A DNA stretch of 64,000 nucleotides from the NCBI RefSeq assembly GCF_009720835.1, contig NZ_WNKZ01000005.1, positions 1 through 64,000 on the forward strand. The letters run 5' to 3'. Within the stretch, counting starts at the first letter, position 1, and each line of letters opens with the position of its first letter. A program made the position numbers and the translations under genes. This document shows positions 56,866 through 64,000 of the stretch, piece after piece. Origin of the DNA: Pseudoduganella buxea. Lineage in GTDB: Bacteria > Pseudomonadota > Gammaproteobacteria > Burkholderiales > Burkholderiaceae_D. The notes below the pieces were generated by a model. It was given only the letters and a program-made list of their open reading frames with translations. It had not been told where the DNA came from and made no database searches.

Positions 56866-58611
56866 ATGAATCTAAGCAAAATGAAAGTCGGAACCCGCCT
56901 CGGGCTCGGGTTTGCACTGGTACTGCTGTTCCTGATTGCCGTGACGGTGGTCGGCATCTTCCGCATGGCGCAGATCCAGGACCGGCTTGACCACGTCGTC
57001 AGCGTCAACAATGTCGTCACGCGCCTCGTGACCGAGATGCGGCACAACGTTCAGGACCGCGTCGGTTCGTTGCGCGTGCTGACGATGATCTCCGACCCGG
57101 CCGACATGGAAGCCGATTTTGCCCGCCTGAAAGAGCAGACTGCGAAGTACGAAGCGCTGCTGAAGAAGCTGGAAGCGCAGTTCGCCATCGAGGCGGCACC
57201 GGAAGAGAAGAAGCTGCTGGCCCAGATCAAGGAATACGAAGCTGTCGCGATGCCGGCCATCGAGCGCGCTTCCGCGCTGTGGCTGGCCAATGACGCCATG
57301 GGTGCGACCCGCATCCTGATCAAGGAAATCAAGCCGGCCCAGACCAAGTGGCTGAGCGCACTGGACCAGCTGGGTGCTTTCGAAGACAAGCTGAACAACC
57401 AGGTGAAGATCGACGCGGCCGAAGGTTTCGACAGCGCCCGCACCTTCATGATCGGCCTGGGCGTGCTGGCCGTGCTGATCTCGGTGGCCGCTGCCTACGT
57501 CATCACCCGCGGCCTGCTCAAGCAGCTGGGCGGCGAACCGGAATACACGGCGTCGATCGCCGGCAGCATCGCCAACGGCGACCTGTCCATCGCCATCGAC
57601 ACCTCGACCACCGACAAGGGCAGCCTGCTGGTGGAAATGAAGGAAATGCGTGACAGCCTGGTGGGCATCGTCGGCCAGGTGCGCGTCGGTACGGAAACCA
57701 TCGGTACGGCCTCGCGTGAAATCGCCGCCGGCAATATCGACCTGTCCTCGCGCACCGAAATGCAGGCGTCGTCGCTGGAGAAGACCGCGTCGGCGATGGA
57801 AGAGCTGACGTCGACCGTCAAGCAGAATGCCGACAATGCCCGCGAAGCGAACCAGCTGGCCGCCAACGCATCGGACGTGGCCCGCAAGGGTGGCGCCGTG
57901 GTGTCGCAGGTGGTCGACACGATGAGCTCGATCAACGAATCGGCCAACAAGATCGTCGATATCATCGGCGTCATCGACGGTATCGCCTTCCAGACCAATA
58001 TCCTGGCGCTGAACGCCGCCGTCGAGGCAGCACGTGCCGGCGAACAGGGCCGTGGCTTCGCCGTGGTGGCATCCGAAGTGCGTAACCTGGCCCAGCGTTC
58101 GGCCGGCGCCGCCAAGGAAATCAAGGCGCTGATCGGCGACTCCGTCGAGAAGGTCGAGCGCGGCTCCAAGCTGGTCGGCCAGGCCGGCGTGACGATGGAC
58201 GAAGTGGTGGCCTCCGTGCGCCGCGTTACCGACATCATGGGCGAGATCGCCAACGCCAGCCAGGAACAGAGCGCCGGCATCGAGCAGGTGAACCAGTCCA
58301 TCATCGAGATGGACGGCATGACCCAGCAGAACGCCGCGCTGGTGGAAGAAGCGGCCGCCGCCGCCCAGAGCCTGCAAGACCAGGCATCGGAACTGGCCCG
58401 CGTGGTCAGCATCTTCAAGCTGGAAGCCGGCGAAGAGCGTGCCGTGCAGGCCGCCACCGCCGCCTCCACCGCCCGTACCCCGGTGGTCAAGGCCCTGCCG
58501 GTACGTACCCCGGCACCGCGCAAGGCAGTGGCAGCACCGCAAGCACCGGCCAAGCCGAAGAAAGTGGTGGCCAGCGCCGCTGCCGGCGCGGACGAGTGGG
58601 AAGAATTCTAA
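56866..58611 (+). CDS. Methyl-accepting chemotaxis protein
   Basis: 581 aa. Transmembrane segments about 10-33 and 191-213 enclose a helical periplasmic four-helix-bundle sensor with no obvious ligand pocket motif. The cytoplasmic signalling domain (about 270-545) has the hairpin [37 protein letters not shown] region (read in parts), the CheA/CheW contact tip. An Ala/Pro/Lys linker ends in DEWEEF, an acidic aromatic C-terminal pentapeptide like the NWETF tether that recruits CheR/CheB. The ligand is unknown. Confidence 0.93.
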   Translation: MNLSKMKVGTRLGLGFALVLLFLIAVTVVGIFRMAQIQDRLDHVVSVNNVVTRLVTEMRHNVQDRVGSLRVLTMISDPADMEADFARLKEQTAKYEALLKKLEAQFAIEAAPEEKKLLAQIKEYEAVAMPAIERASALWLANDAMGATRILIKEIKPAQTKWLSALDQLGAFEDKLNNQVKIDAAEGFDSARTFMIGLGVLAVLISVAAAYVITRGLLKQLGGEPEYTASIAGSIANGDLSIAIDTSTTDKGSLLVEMKEMRDSLVGIVGQVRVGTETIGTASREIAAGNIDLSSRTEMQASSLEKTASAMEELTSTVKQNADNAREANQLAANASDVARKGGAVVSQVVDTMSSINESANKIVDIIGVIDGIAFQTNILALNAAVEAARAGEQGRGFAVVASEVRNLAQRSAGAAKEIKALIGDSVEKVERGSKLVGQAGVTMDEVVASVRRVTDIMGEIANASQEQSAGIEQVNQSIIEMDGMTQQNAALVEEAAAAAQSLQDQASELARVVSIFKLEAGEERAVQAATAASTARTPVVKALPVRTPAPRKAVAAPQAPAKPKKVVASAAAGADEWEEF

Positions 58612-58624
58612 GCAATCCGGGAAT

Positions 58625-58641
58625 GCCGCCCTGGGGGCGGC
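58625..58641 (+). terminator. GC hairpin behind the chemoreceptor gene
   Basis: GCCGCCC/GGGCGGC with a 3-nt loop, 14 nt after the stop, no T run; a weak terminator at best. Confidence 0.35.
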
Positions 58642-58679
58642 TTGCACAGACACGTTATCGAACATCCGTTGGAATAAAA

Positions 58680-59027
58680 ATGAACAAACAACTCACCGGC
58701 TGCAAAGCCATCGCCCTGATCGCAGCAACCCTCTTCGCCGGCAGCGCTTTTGCCGTGGAAGTACCGGCATCGGTCGATGCCCGCAAATGCAAGGCCGACT
58801 ACCCGAAAGCGTCGCTGCTGAACGAAGAGCAGGGCGCTGTGACGATGGCCTTCCTGGTGTCGCCGGGCGGCGATGTGATGGAGTCGAAAGTCGAGAAATC
58901 GAGCGGCTACAAGAACCTGGACAAGGCGGCCATCAAGGCCCTGACCGCGTGCAAGTTCAAGCCGGGCATGAAGGATGGCGTCGTGGCGCAGACCTGGACC
59001 AAGGTCGATTACGTTTGGTCGCTGTAA
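58680..59027 (+). CDS. Secreted TonB C-terminal-domain protein (copy 1)
   Basis: 115 aa: a signal peptide (cleavage after AFA, about residue 25) and then only a TonB C-terminal domain: KCKADYPKASLLNEEQGAVTMAF, G-DV-ESKVEKSSG-KNLDKAAIKAL and CKFKP. A membrane anchor that could contact ExbB-ExbD and the Pro-rich spacer are both missing, so it cannot be a normal energy transducer. The ATG at 58680 starts the signal peptide. About 65% identical by eye to the next gene, so a tandem duplication. Role unknown; it may bind TonB boxes or peptidoglycan-linked partners in the periplasm. Confidence 0.82.
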   Translation: MNKQLTGCKAIALIAATLFAGSAFAVEVPASVDARKCKADYPKASLLNEEQGAVTMAFLVSPGGDVMESKVEKSSGYKNLDKAAIKALTACKFKPGMKDGVVAQTWTKVDYVWSL

Positions 59028-59057
59028 TTAATTTTGATCAATTCAAGGGGAAATCAA

Positions 59058-59405
59058 ATGACGACGAATAAGCGTTTCATGGGTGTTGTGGCCGCGGTGC
59101 TGGTGGCGTTCGCGCCGGCCGCGTTTGGCGCGGAAGTACCGGCATCGTTCGATGCCAAGAACTGCAAGGCCGATTATCCGAAGGCCTCGCTGATGAACGA
59201 AGAGCAGGGCACCGTGTCGATGTCCTTCCTCGTGTCCGCATCGGGCGACGTGAAGGATTCGAAGGTCGAGAAATCGAGCGGCTTCAAGAACCTGGACAAG
59301 GCGGCCATCAAGTCGCTGTCGGCCTGCAAATTCAAGCCGGGCTCGAAGGACGGTTCGCCGGCCGAAACGTGGACCAAGGTCGACTACGCCTGGAAACTGG
59401 ACTGA
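59058..59405 (+). CDS. Secreted TonB C-terminal-domain protein (copy 2)
   Basis: 115 aa, same length and layout as the gene 30 nt upstream: signal peptide to FGAE (about residue 24), two conserved Cys (CKADYP and CKFKPG) that could form a disulphide, and a TonB-CTD fold pattern. SD AAGGGG eight bases before the ATG at 59058. Differences between copies are scattered, so the duplication is not recent. A strong terminator follows, making a two-gene unit. Confidence 0.82.
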   Translation: MTTNKRFMGVVAAVLVAFAPAAFGAEVPASFDAKNCKADYPKASLMNEEQGTVSMSFLVSASGDVKDSKVEKSSGFKNLDKAAIKSLSACKFKPGSKDGSPAETWTKVDYAWKLD

Positions 59406-59421
59406 TCGCGTTTTACCCTGC

Positions 59422-59451
59422 AAAAACCGGCTTCGACAAGCCGGTTTTTTT
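59422..59451 (+). terminator. Intrinsic terminator of the TonB-CTD pair
   Basis: 12-bp stem AAAAACCGGCTT/AAGCCGGTTTTT with loop CGAC and a seven-T run. Confidence 0.93.
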
Positions 59452-59538
59452 ATGTCCGCGGCCATGGCGTCGCCATGCCCTATTGAACGCCGCGCACATC
59501 TGTTAATCTGCTGGTATCGTCTGCCTGGTTTTTACGTC

Positions 59539-60126
59539 ATGACCTACCCGTCCCGCTTGTCCCTGTCCGTCCTGTCGCTTTGCACCGTGACCCTTGGCCT
59601 GTCCGGCTGCGGCATGATGCGCAATCCCCATGACCCCGCGCGCCAGAAACAGACTGTGTCTGTCATTAATGCCATGACGTGGAACAATCCCCTGTCCGGC
59701 AAGCGCGACGGCGTGCGCACCAGCTGGCCGCTGGCGCAACTGGCCAATCACGAGGAGATATTCCCTCTGGCCCAGATCAGGCATTGCCCCGGCGTGGCAG
59801 CCACCTGTGCCTGGGGCGTGCTGAGCACGTCGCGCACCATCACGCGCTACGATTATGTACCCGGCGGCATATCGGTCGACCTGGGCCTGGTCGTGGACGT
59901 GCACCGGCGCCAGCAGGATCGGCGCCGCAATTTCCACACTTCGATGGCAATCCCGGCCGACGTGGCCGCCCTCAGCTACCAGAAAAAGGGCAAGGAAGCC
60001 GTGGCACTGCCTTACGGGAAGGTCTACCACGTCGAAATGGAATACGGCATCCGTTACGATATCTGTGCCCAGCGGCTCGACGCGGCAGGGCGTGCGCTGG
60101 ATAAATGCGATATTCCGTATATTTGA
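59539..60126 (+). CDS. Putative lipoprotein of unknown function
   Basis: 195 aa. Signal peptide with clear lipobox LSGC (Cys about residue 23). No family recognised. The mature part has two or three Cys pairs (HCPGVAATCAWG, DICAQRLDAAGRALDKC) and an alternating hydrophobic pattern suggesting a beta-rich fold. The ATG at 59539 is chosen because it begins the signal peptide; the frame remains open upstream without any ribosome-binding site. Confidence 0.65.
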   Translation: MTYPSRLSLSVLSLCTVTLGLSGCGMMRNPHDPARQKQTVSVINAMTWNNPLSGKRDGVRTSWPLAQLANHEEIFPLAQIRHCPGVAATCAWGVLSTSRTITRYDYVPGGISVDLGLVVDVHRRQQDRRRNFHTSMAIPADVAALSYQKKGKEAVALPYGKVYHVEMEYGIRYDICAQRLDAAGRALDKCDIPYI

Positions 60127-60171
60127 TTTCGAGGGAAACAAGGGTTTCCCACTTCGAACGGGAGAGTTCAG

Positions 60172-60345
60172 ATGGCACAGTCGAAATCGTCGGGTAGTCA
60201 GAACAAGCAGTCCGCCACCCAGGCGGAACAGGAGTCGTCCTCGGCGGACAAGAAAGCCAAGAGCGGCAAGGACGCTGCCAGCCACACCAAGGCGGGCAGC
60301 GACAAGGGTGCCGGCGGGGGTAAGAAGCAGGCGCGCAAGCATTGA
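60172..60345 (+). CDS. Small Lys/Ala/Ser-rich protein, 57 aa
   Basis: ATG at 60172 with GGGAG eight bases upstream, stop at 60343-60345. The product begins MAQSKSSGSQNKQSAT and ends KKQARKH; it is very basic, has no hydrophobic segment and is probably disordered. It resembles in composition small DNA- or RNA-binding or stress-related basic proteins, but no family is recognised. A perfect 12-bp hairpin follows the stop directly, supporting a real transcription unit. Confidence 0.6.
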   Translation: MAQSKSSGSQNKQSATQAEQESSSADKKAKSGKDAASHTKAGSDKGAGGGKKQARKH

Positions 60346-60351
60346 TAAGAG

Positions 60352-60383
60352 AAGCGCCGCGACCGACCGTCGCGGCGCTTTAT
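60352..60383 (+). terminator. Hairpin behind the 57-aa ORF
   Basis: Perfect 12-bp arms AAGCGCCGCGAC (60352-60363) and GTCGCGGCGCTT (60369-60380) with loop CGACC; only a short T stretch follows. Confidence 0.65.
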
Positions 60384-60485
60384 GGTGGATGCCTTGTGTT
60401 TGCCATGTGCACGCTGTAACCGTGTGTAAAACCACGGCAGGCAGGCGTGATTTTCCCTAGAATGGTCTATTGGGAGGAAAATACC

Positions 60486-60857
60486 ATGCGAACCTTGTTG
60501 ATTCTGCCAGTCCTCGTTGCCGGGCTTGCCGGCTGCGCCGTACCTGGCCCGTATTATGCTGCCCAGCCTGTCGACCCCTATCAATGGCGAACGGTGTCGG
60601 TCACGCCGGTACCGGTCGGTACGGGCGCGCGCGCGGGCTCGCAAGTGGAGTATCGGGATGTTCCGACAGTAACGTATGCGCCGGCGCCCGTGTATGCGCC
60701 CGCGCCGATCTATGCACCGGCACCTGTGTATGCAGCGCCGGGTTACGCTTCACCGTATTACTGGCCGCCCGTGTCGATCGGCCTGGATTTCGTGTTCAGC
60801 AGCCACCGCCATCGCGGCTGGGGCGGGCGCGGCTGGCACGGCCGCGGCCGGCGCTGA
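60486..60857 (+). CDS. Small lipoprotein with Tyr-Ala-Pro repeats
   Basis: 123 aa. Lipobox LAGC (Cys about residue 17). Central repeats of Y-A-P-A-P-(V/I) about residues 63-85, then a His/Arg/Gly/Trp-rich tail (HRHRGWGGRGWHGRGRR) that could bind metal or nucleic/teichoic-type polyanions. Similar YxPxP-rich lipoproteins of unknown function are common in Burkholderiales. SD GGGAGG before the ATG at 60486. Confidence 0.7.
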   Translation: MRTLLILPVLVAGLAGCAVPGPYYAAQPVDPYQWRTVSVTPVPVGTGARAGSQVEYRDVPTVTYAPAPVYAPAPIYAPAPVYAAPGYASPYYWPPVSIGLDFVFSSHRHRGWGGRGWHGRGRR

Positions 60858-60974
60858 TCAGCGCAGCAGGAACAGCGTGCCCTGGGTCAGGGCATCGGCC
60901 GAGCACAGCAGGTAGGTCGACGTGGCAACGAAGCCGAGGATGATCGTGCTGGTCAGGTGAAGGTGGCGTAGCAT
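60858..60974 (-). CDS. Putative 38-aa hydrophobic small protein
   Basis: Begins MLRHLHLTSTIILGFVAT and ends QGTLFLLR; one hydrophobic segment (about residues 7-25) with a Cys, so a candidate single-pass membrane microprotein. GGGAG lies seven bases before the ATG at 60974. Upstream on the same strand are three 9-bp repeats that may be regulatory. Its stop lies next to the convergent lipoprotein stop. No homologue is recalled, so function is unknown. Confidence 0.4.
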   Translation of the reverse strand: MLRHLHLTSTIILGFVATSTYLLCSADALTQGTLFLLR

Positions 60975-61000
60975 GGCGGGACTCCCAAAGGTGCCCGGAT

Positions 61001-61027
61001 TTGATCGTTTTGATCGTTTTGATCGGG
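61001..61027. repeat. Three 9-bp tandem repeats
   Basis: TTGATCGTT at 61001-61009 and 61010-61018, then TTGATCGGG. They lie 27 nt upstream of the 38-aa ORF and are flanked by the near-inverted pair TGCCCG (60992-60997) and CGGGCA (61024-61029). Possible operator or slippage array. Confidence 0.6.
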
Positions 61028-61123
61028 CATGGAGTCATCTTAAGTGAGGCTTAAGCCACCGTCATCGGCAAAAGGTGCGAGACCTTGTAGGAATAACGCT
61101 CGCGGTCTGGCGGCTTTATCCGG

Positions 61124-61164
61124 ACAATAAAAAACGCAGGCGCGCAGCCTGCGTTTTTTATTGT
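61124..61164. terminator. Bidirectional intrinsic terminator
   Basis: 18-bp perfect arms (61124-61141 and 61147-61164) around loop GCGCA; the stem carries an A run at one base and a T run at the other, so it works on both strands. It protects the minus-strand gene ending at 61190. Confidence 0.92.
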
Positions 61165-61189
61165 CGAGCCGCTCAATGCCGCTGAATAC

Positions 61190-61639
61190 TTATTTTCGGC
61201 CGAAGGTAATGACGTTGCTGGTCGGGGCCGTGTCCATTGCGTCGGAAACGGTCAGCCATTCCATCAGCAGCTCGGGATGACGCAAGGTGATATTGGTGCC
61301 GTCGATAAAACCGACCAGTTCCAGGGTGCTGGGATTCATCTTCGCCTTCGACACCGTGGGTGCCAGCGCGATCAGGCGGTCATACGCCTTGCGTACCTTG
61401 TTTTCCCACTTGTGCAGGCTGCTCTCGTCGAAGCGGTTGGCTTCGAAGTAGACCGTCAGCGAGCCGTCCGGGTTGCCGAAGCCGACAATGCCGGCACCCT
61501 TGCGGATCGTCGTCGAGGCGCCAAGGTCGAACATTTCCGTGGGGGTGAACACACCGACGCGGCCCCCGAAGCTGGGGTGGCCGACAGGCGTGTCCTTGCT
61601 GTAGGTGGTGAATTCTCTGCCGGGATTGTCTTCTGCCAT
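61190..61639 (-). CDS. Conserved-looking hypothetical protein, 149 aa
   Basis: No family recognised. No signal peptide or membrane segment; mixed alpha/beta pattern, e.g. GAGIVGFGNPDGSLTVYFEANRFDES and a helical stretch with KWENKVRKAYDRLIAL. Codon use matches the host. It is a single gene ended by the bidirectional terminator at 61124. Confidence 0.65.
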   Translation of the reverse strand: MAEDNPGREFTTYSKDTPVGHPSFGGRVGVFTPTEMFDLGASTTIRKGAGIVGFGNPDGSLTVYFEANRFDESSLHKWENKVRKAYDRLIALAPTVSKAKMNPSTLELVGFIDGTNITLRHPELLMEWLTVSDAMDTAPTSNVITFGRK

Positions 61640-61785
61640 GATGGGGTGCTTGCCTTGGAATCGATGCTGTTACGATCCTGTTATTCTAGCGCTAAACTAA
61701 TTCCACTTGGAAACTTTCGGCGCCACTTTCATAGTATTTCGTCGTTCCCTTGCGCTGTGTCCCATTCCTGCATACGAAACGTCGC

Positions 61786-62454
61786 TTATCCCACGCGCAG
61801 GCCCAGCTCCGCCACCAGCTCGGCCGCCTGGCGGGGCGAGATCCAGGCGCCCTTGAACGGTTTCGTGTCCGTCAGGCGCAGCCCGCCCAGGTCGGCGCCG
61901 CGCAGGTCGGCATCCTCGAAGCGGGCCCCCTTCAGGTTGGCGTTCCTCAGGCTGCCGCCTTCGAACACAGTGTCGCGGAAGTCGCAGCCGGCCAGGTCGG
62001 CGTCGGACAGGTCCAGCTGCACCAGCGTGGCCTTGCGCAGCGACAGGCGGCGCAGGTCGGCGCCGATCAGCAGGCACTCCTCGAACACAAGGCCCAGGTG
62101 GGCCACTTCCTCGAATTTCGCACCCGTCAGCTTGCAGCCCTTGAAGGTGCTGGAGGCCAGCTTGGCGCGGCGCCAGCTGCTGTTGTTCAGGTCGCAGCTG
62201 GCAAATTGCGCGTCGGTCAGGTCGGCCGATTCGAAATCGGCTTCGCGGCCGCGGCAGCGCTGCCACGTGCTGTGGCCCAGGTTGGCCGCGTACAGCGACG
62301 TTTCGGCCAGGCTGCAGTTGCTGAAGGTGGCGCCCCGCAAATCCAGGCGCGACAGGTCGGCACCATCGAAGTCGCAGGTGTCGAAGCTGGGGGTGCCCTG
62401 GGCGAGAAGGGTGGCGACGTCGTCGCGCGTCAAGGTCTGGCCGGATACCTGCAT
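61786..62454 (-). CDS. Pentapeptide-repeat protein
   Basis: 222 aa made almost entirely of A(D/N)LXX-type pentapeptides (about residues 20-205), forming a right-handed quadrilateral beta-helix. Cys at repeat centres and patterns such as FDTCDFDGADLSRLDL and GCDFRDTVFEGGSLRNANL resemble the Qnr/McbG branch, but quinolone protection cannot be concluded. GGAG about ten bases before the ATG at 62454. The reading frame is open upstream through tRNA-His, but that stretch is not coding. Gene lies directly behind tRNA-His and its terminator. Confidence 0.85.
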   Translation of the reverse strand: MQVSGQTLTRDDVATLLAQGTPSFDTCDFDGADLSRLDLRGATFSNCSLAETSLYAANLGHSTWQRCRGREADFESADLTDAQFASCDLNNSSWRRAKLASSTFKGCKLTGAKFEEVAHLGLVFEECLLIGADLRRLSLRKATLVQLDLSDADLAGCDFRDTVFEGGSLRNANLKGARFEDADLRGADLGGLRLTDTKPFKGAWISPRQAAELVAELGLRVG

Positions 62455-62473
62455 GAAAAATGCTCCACAAAAC

Positions 62474-62504
62474 AAAAAGCCCCATGCATGGGCACGGGGC
62501 TTTT
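62474..62504 (-). terminator. Terminator of tRNA-His
   Basis: On the minus strand, AAAAGCCCC/GGGGCTTTT with a short loop, followed by T; located 12 nt behind the tRNA 3' end and just before the pentapeptide gene. Confidence 0.8.
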
Positions 62505-62516
62505 CGATGAATTCGG

Positions 62517-62593
62517 TGGGGTGGCTGATGGGGCTCGAACCCACGACAACAGGAATCACAATCCTGGACTCTACCAACTGAGCTACAGCCACC
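62517..62593 (-). tRNA. tRNA-His (anticodon GTG)
   Basis: Cloverleaf is complete: acceptor GTGGCTG/CAGCCAC, D arm GCTC..GAG, anticodon stem CAGGA/TCCTG with loop TTGTGAT (anticodon GTG), T arm with GGTTCGAGCCC. The extra G(-1) is encoded and faces discriminator C73, the tRNA-His identity pair. 3' CCA is encoded (62517-62519). Confidence 0.97.
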
Positions 62594-62696
62594 ACTGAAC
62601 TGCTTTACTTCTTTTCTGCCACGCTTTCTGTGACAGAGGCCGCATTATACATAGCGGTTTTACTTTCTGCAAATCTAAATTCCGAGGTCGGAAAAA

Positions 62697-62755
62697 TCCG
62701 GGACAGTCCCCGAAACATCCGGGACAGTCCCCGAATTTTCCGGGACTGTCCCGGA
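62697..62755. repeat. Three palindromic units with exact 21-bp period
   Basis: Units begin at 62697, 62718 and 62739. Each has the core CCGGGAC(A/T)GTCCC; the third is a perfect palindrome TCCGGGACTGTCCCGGA. The 21-bp spacing is two helical turns. The array lies between the murI stop and tRNA-His. Confidence 0.85.
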
Positions 62756-62766
62756 CTTTTCTGCAT

Positions 62767-63603
62767 TCAGCCCAGCTTGACGTGTTCGATGCGCGGTGTC
62801 AGCCCCAGCAGGCCGCGAAACGCTTCGGCCAGCACGTCGGCACCGGCCGTCGTGTAGCCGTGCAGCTGCGCCACGCCGGCCGGGCGCAGCAGGCCCGCGC
62901 CTTCCAGCAGGCGCCCCAGCTGGCGCGCCACGGCGTCGCCCGTGTCGATCAGGGTAACGGGCGTGCTGGCGTGTTCGCTGACGATGCGGCGGATGATGTC
63001 TTCCACGAAGGGGTAGTGCGTGCAGCCCAGCACCAGCGTGTCGGCACCGCCTTCCAGCAGCGGCACGACGTATTTTTCCAGCATCGCCTCGGTCGCCTCG
63101 GACCCCAGCTCGCCCAGTTCGATCTGGTCGACCAGGCCGACGCAGGGCTGCAGCAGGAAGCGCGCGTTCGTCGCCGCGGCGATCTGGTCGCGCAGTTGCA
63201 GGAATTTTTCGCCACGCAAGGTGCGGTCCGTGGCCAGCACGCCCACGGTGCCGCTGGTGGTGGCGGCGGCGCCAGGCTTCAGGCCCGGTTCGACGCCGAC
63301 GATGGGCATGCCCGGCCACTGGGCGCGGATGGCCTTGATGGCGGCCACGGTGGCCGTGTTGCAGGCCACCACCAGCGCCTTGGCGCCGTGGCCGAACAGG
63401 AAGCCGGCCACGGCCAGCGAGCGCTCGACCAGCCATTGCTCGCTGCGGCCGCCGTAGGGGGCATAACCCGAGTCGGCAAAGTAGGTCAGGTGTTCATGGG
63501 GCAGCTGCGCGTGGATATGGCGCAGCACCGACAGCCCGCCCACGCCGGAATCGAAGATGCCGATCGGCGCGTCCGAGGCCGCGTTGTGGACGGGCTGTGT
63601 CAT
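62767..63603 (-). CDS. murI: Glutamate racemase MurI
   Basis: Provides D-glutamate for peptidoglycan. 278 aa. IGIFDSGVGGLSV (Asp18), catalytic Cys81 in VVACNTAT and Cys194 in VLGCTHYP are all present. GGGGAAG just before the ATG at 63603; 9 nt behind the fumarase stop, so probably co-transcribed with it. Confidence 0.96.
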   Translation of the reverse strand: MTQPVHNAASDAPIGIFDSGVGGLSVLRHIHAQLPHEHLTYFADSGYAPYGGRSEQWLVERSLAVAGFLFGHGAKALVVACNTATVAAIKAIRAQWPGMPIVGVEPGLKPGAAATTSGTVGVLATDRTLRGEKFLQLRDQIAAATNARFLLQPCVGLVDQIELGELGSEATEAMLEKYVVPLLEGGADTLVLGCTHYPFVEDIIRRIVSEHASTPVTLIDTGDAVARQLGRLLEGAGLLRPAGVAQLHGYTTAGADVLAEAFRGLLGLTPRIEHVKLG

Positions 63604-63612
63604 GGCTTCCCC

Positions 63613-64000
63613 TTATGCCGGCACGGCGTTCTTCAGCGACTCGATCTTGACGGACCATTCCTTCGGACCAGTCTGGTGCACCGAGGTGCCGGTCGAATCG
63701 ACGGCCACCGTTACGGGCATGTCGACGACGTCGAACTCGTAGATCGCTTCCATGCCCAGGTCCTCGAAGCCCACCACCTTGGCGTGCTTGATGGCCTTCG
63801 AGACGAGGTAGGCGGCGCCGCCGACGGCCATCAGGTAGGCCGACTTGTGCTTCTGGATCGATTCGATGGCCGTCGGGCCCCGCTCGGCCTTGCCCACCAT
63901 CGAGATCAGGCCGGTTTTTTCCAGCATCATGTCGGTGAACTTGTCCATGCGCGTGGCCGTCGTCGGGCCGGCCGGACCGACCACTTCGTCGCCGACCGGA
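63613..64000 (-). CDS. Fumarate hydratase class I, C-terminal part (5' truncated by window edge)
   Basis: Only the last about 129 residues are inside the window; the frame is open to base 64000. GDEVVGPAGPTTATRMDKFTDMMLEKTGLI and the end VAVDSTGTSVHQTGPKEW are typical of the C-terminal domain of the iron-sulphur class I fumarase (fumarate to L-malate, TCA cycle). The N-terminal cluster-binding part is outside. Class I tartrate dehydratase is a less likely alternative. Confidence 0.9.
   Translation of the reverse strand, partial: PVGDEVVGPAGPTTATRMDKFTDMMLEKTGLISMVGKAERGPTAIESIQKHKSAYLMAVGGAAYLVSKAIKHAKVVGFEDLGMEAIYEFDVVDMPVTVAVDSTGTSVHQTGPKEWSVKIESLKNAVPA

Noticed and set aside
61001-61027. 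9-bp repeats as a replication-origin iteron or CRISPR
   Set aside because: Only three copies, no replication gene nearby, no spacer structure.
61786-62454. Calling the pentapeptide protein a Qnr quinolone-resistance determinant
   Set aside because: Repeat pattern is shared by many unrelated pentapeptide proteins; Qnr loop features were not identified.
62697-62755. Possible CRISPR array
   Set aside because: The 'spacers' are only about 4 bases and the repeats are palindromes; no cas genes in the window.

Overview
The window looks like chromosomal DNA of a high-GC betaproteobacterium. The rimP-nusA-infB-rbfA-truB order, a TypA, class I fumarase next to MurI, Caulobacter-type TonB-dependent receptors and many secreted polysaccharide-degrading enzymes suggest Oxalobacteraceae (Massilia/Duganella-like). 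The genus is an inference; no 16S rRNA gene is present.

Layout. (1) 1-14 kb is core: 5'-truncated rluB, a promoter and attenuator-like leader, the rimP-nusA-infB-rbfA-truB cluster, a 2H phosphoesterase, a multi-PAS hybrid histidine kinase (minus) and typA. (2) 14.3-48.8 kb is a continuous rhamnogalacturonan-I (pectin 'hairy region') locus. It holds two TonB-dependent receptors (14332, 41030), two PL11 rhamnogalacturonan lyases (37444, 45733), two GH105 unsaturated-galacturonyl hydrolases (31713, 39378), a GH28 protein (30289), two GH43-type proteins (17574, 43397), two rhamnogalacturonan-acetylesterase-type proteins, one with tandem catalytic domains (35758, 44365), a secreted alpha/beta-hydrolase esterase (33235) and an oligogalacturonate-lyase-like propeller (34282). 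In its middle is a complete L-rhamnose system of the rhizobial type: DeoR-family regulator, rhaSTPQ ABC importer and rhaK kinase on the minus strand, with rhaD, rhaI and the mutarotase rhaM divergent on the plus strand. An FMN-dependent L-lactate dehydrogenase (47645) heads the last lyase operon. (3) 48.9-64 kb is mixed: a streptothricin-acetyltransferase-like GNAT, a hybrid kinase broken by a one-base frameshift, an AT-richer heparinase II/III-like gene that looks acquired, dusA, a chemoreceptor with a sigma-28-like promoter, two tandem secreted TonB-C-terminal-domain proteins, small lipoproteins and small ORFs, a pentapeptide-repeat protein, tRNA-His, murI and the 3' end of a class I fumarase.

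How the genes fit together (inference from families and operons). Esterases deacetylate RG-I and PL11 lyases cut the Rha-GalA backbone. TonB-dependent receptors import the oligomers, and periplasmic or lipid-anchored GH105/GH28 enzymes trim them to L-rhamnose and (unsaturated) galacturonate. GH43 enzymes remove arabinose-type side chains. Rhamnose crosses the inner membrane by RhaSTPQ and is converted by RhaM, RhaI, RhaK and the bifunctional RhaD to dihydroxyacetone phosphate and L-lactate, which LldD oxidises to pyruvate. Genes for unsaturated galacturonate catabolism (kduI/kduD/kdgK type) are not in the window.

Non-coding features include an extended -10 promoter before typA, several strong intrinsic terminators, a dispersed GGGG(T/A)CTGTCCCC-like palindrome family, and a three-copy array of a related palindrome with an exact 21-bp period upstream of tRNA-His.
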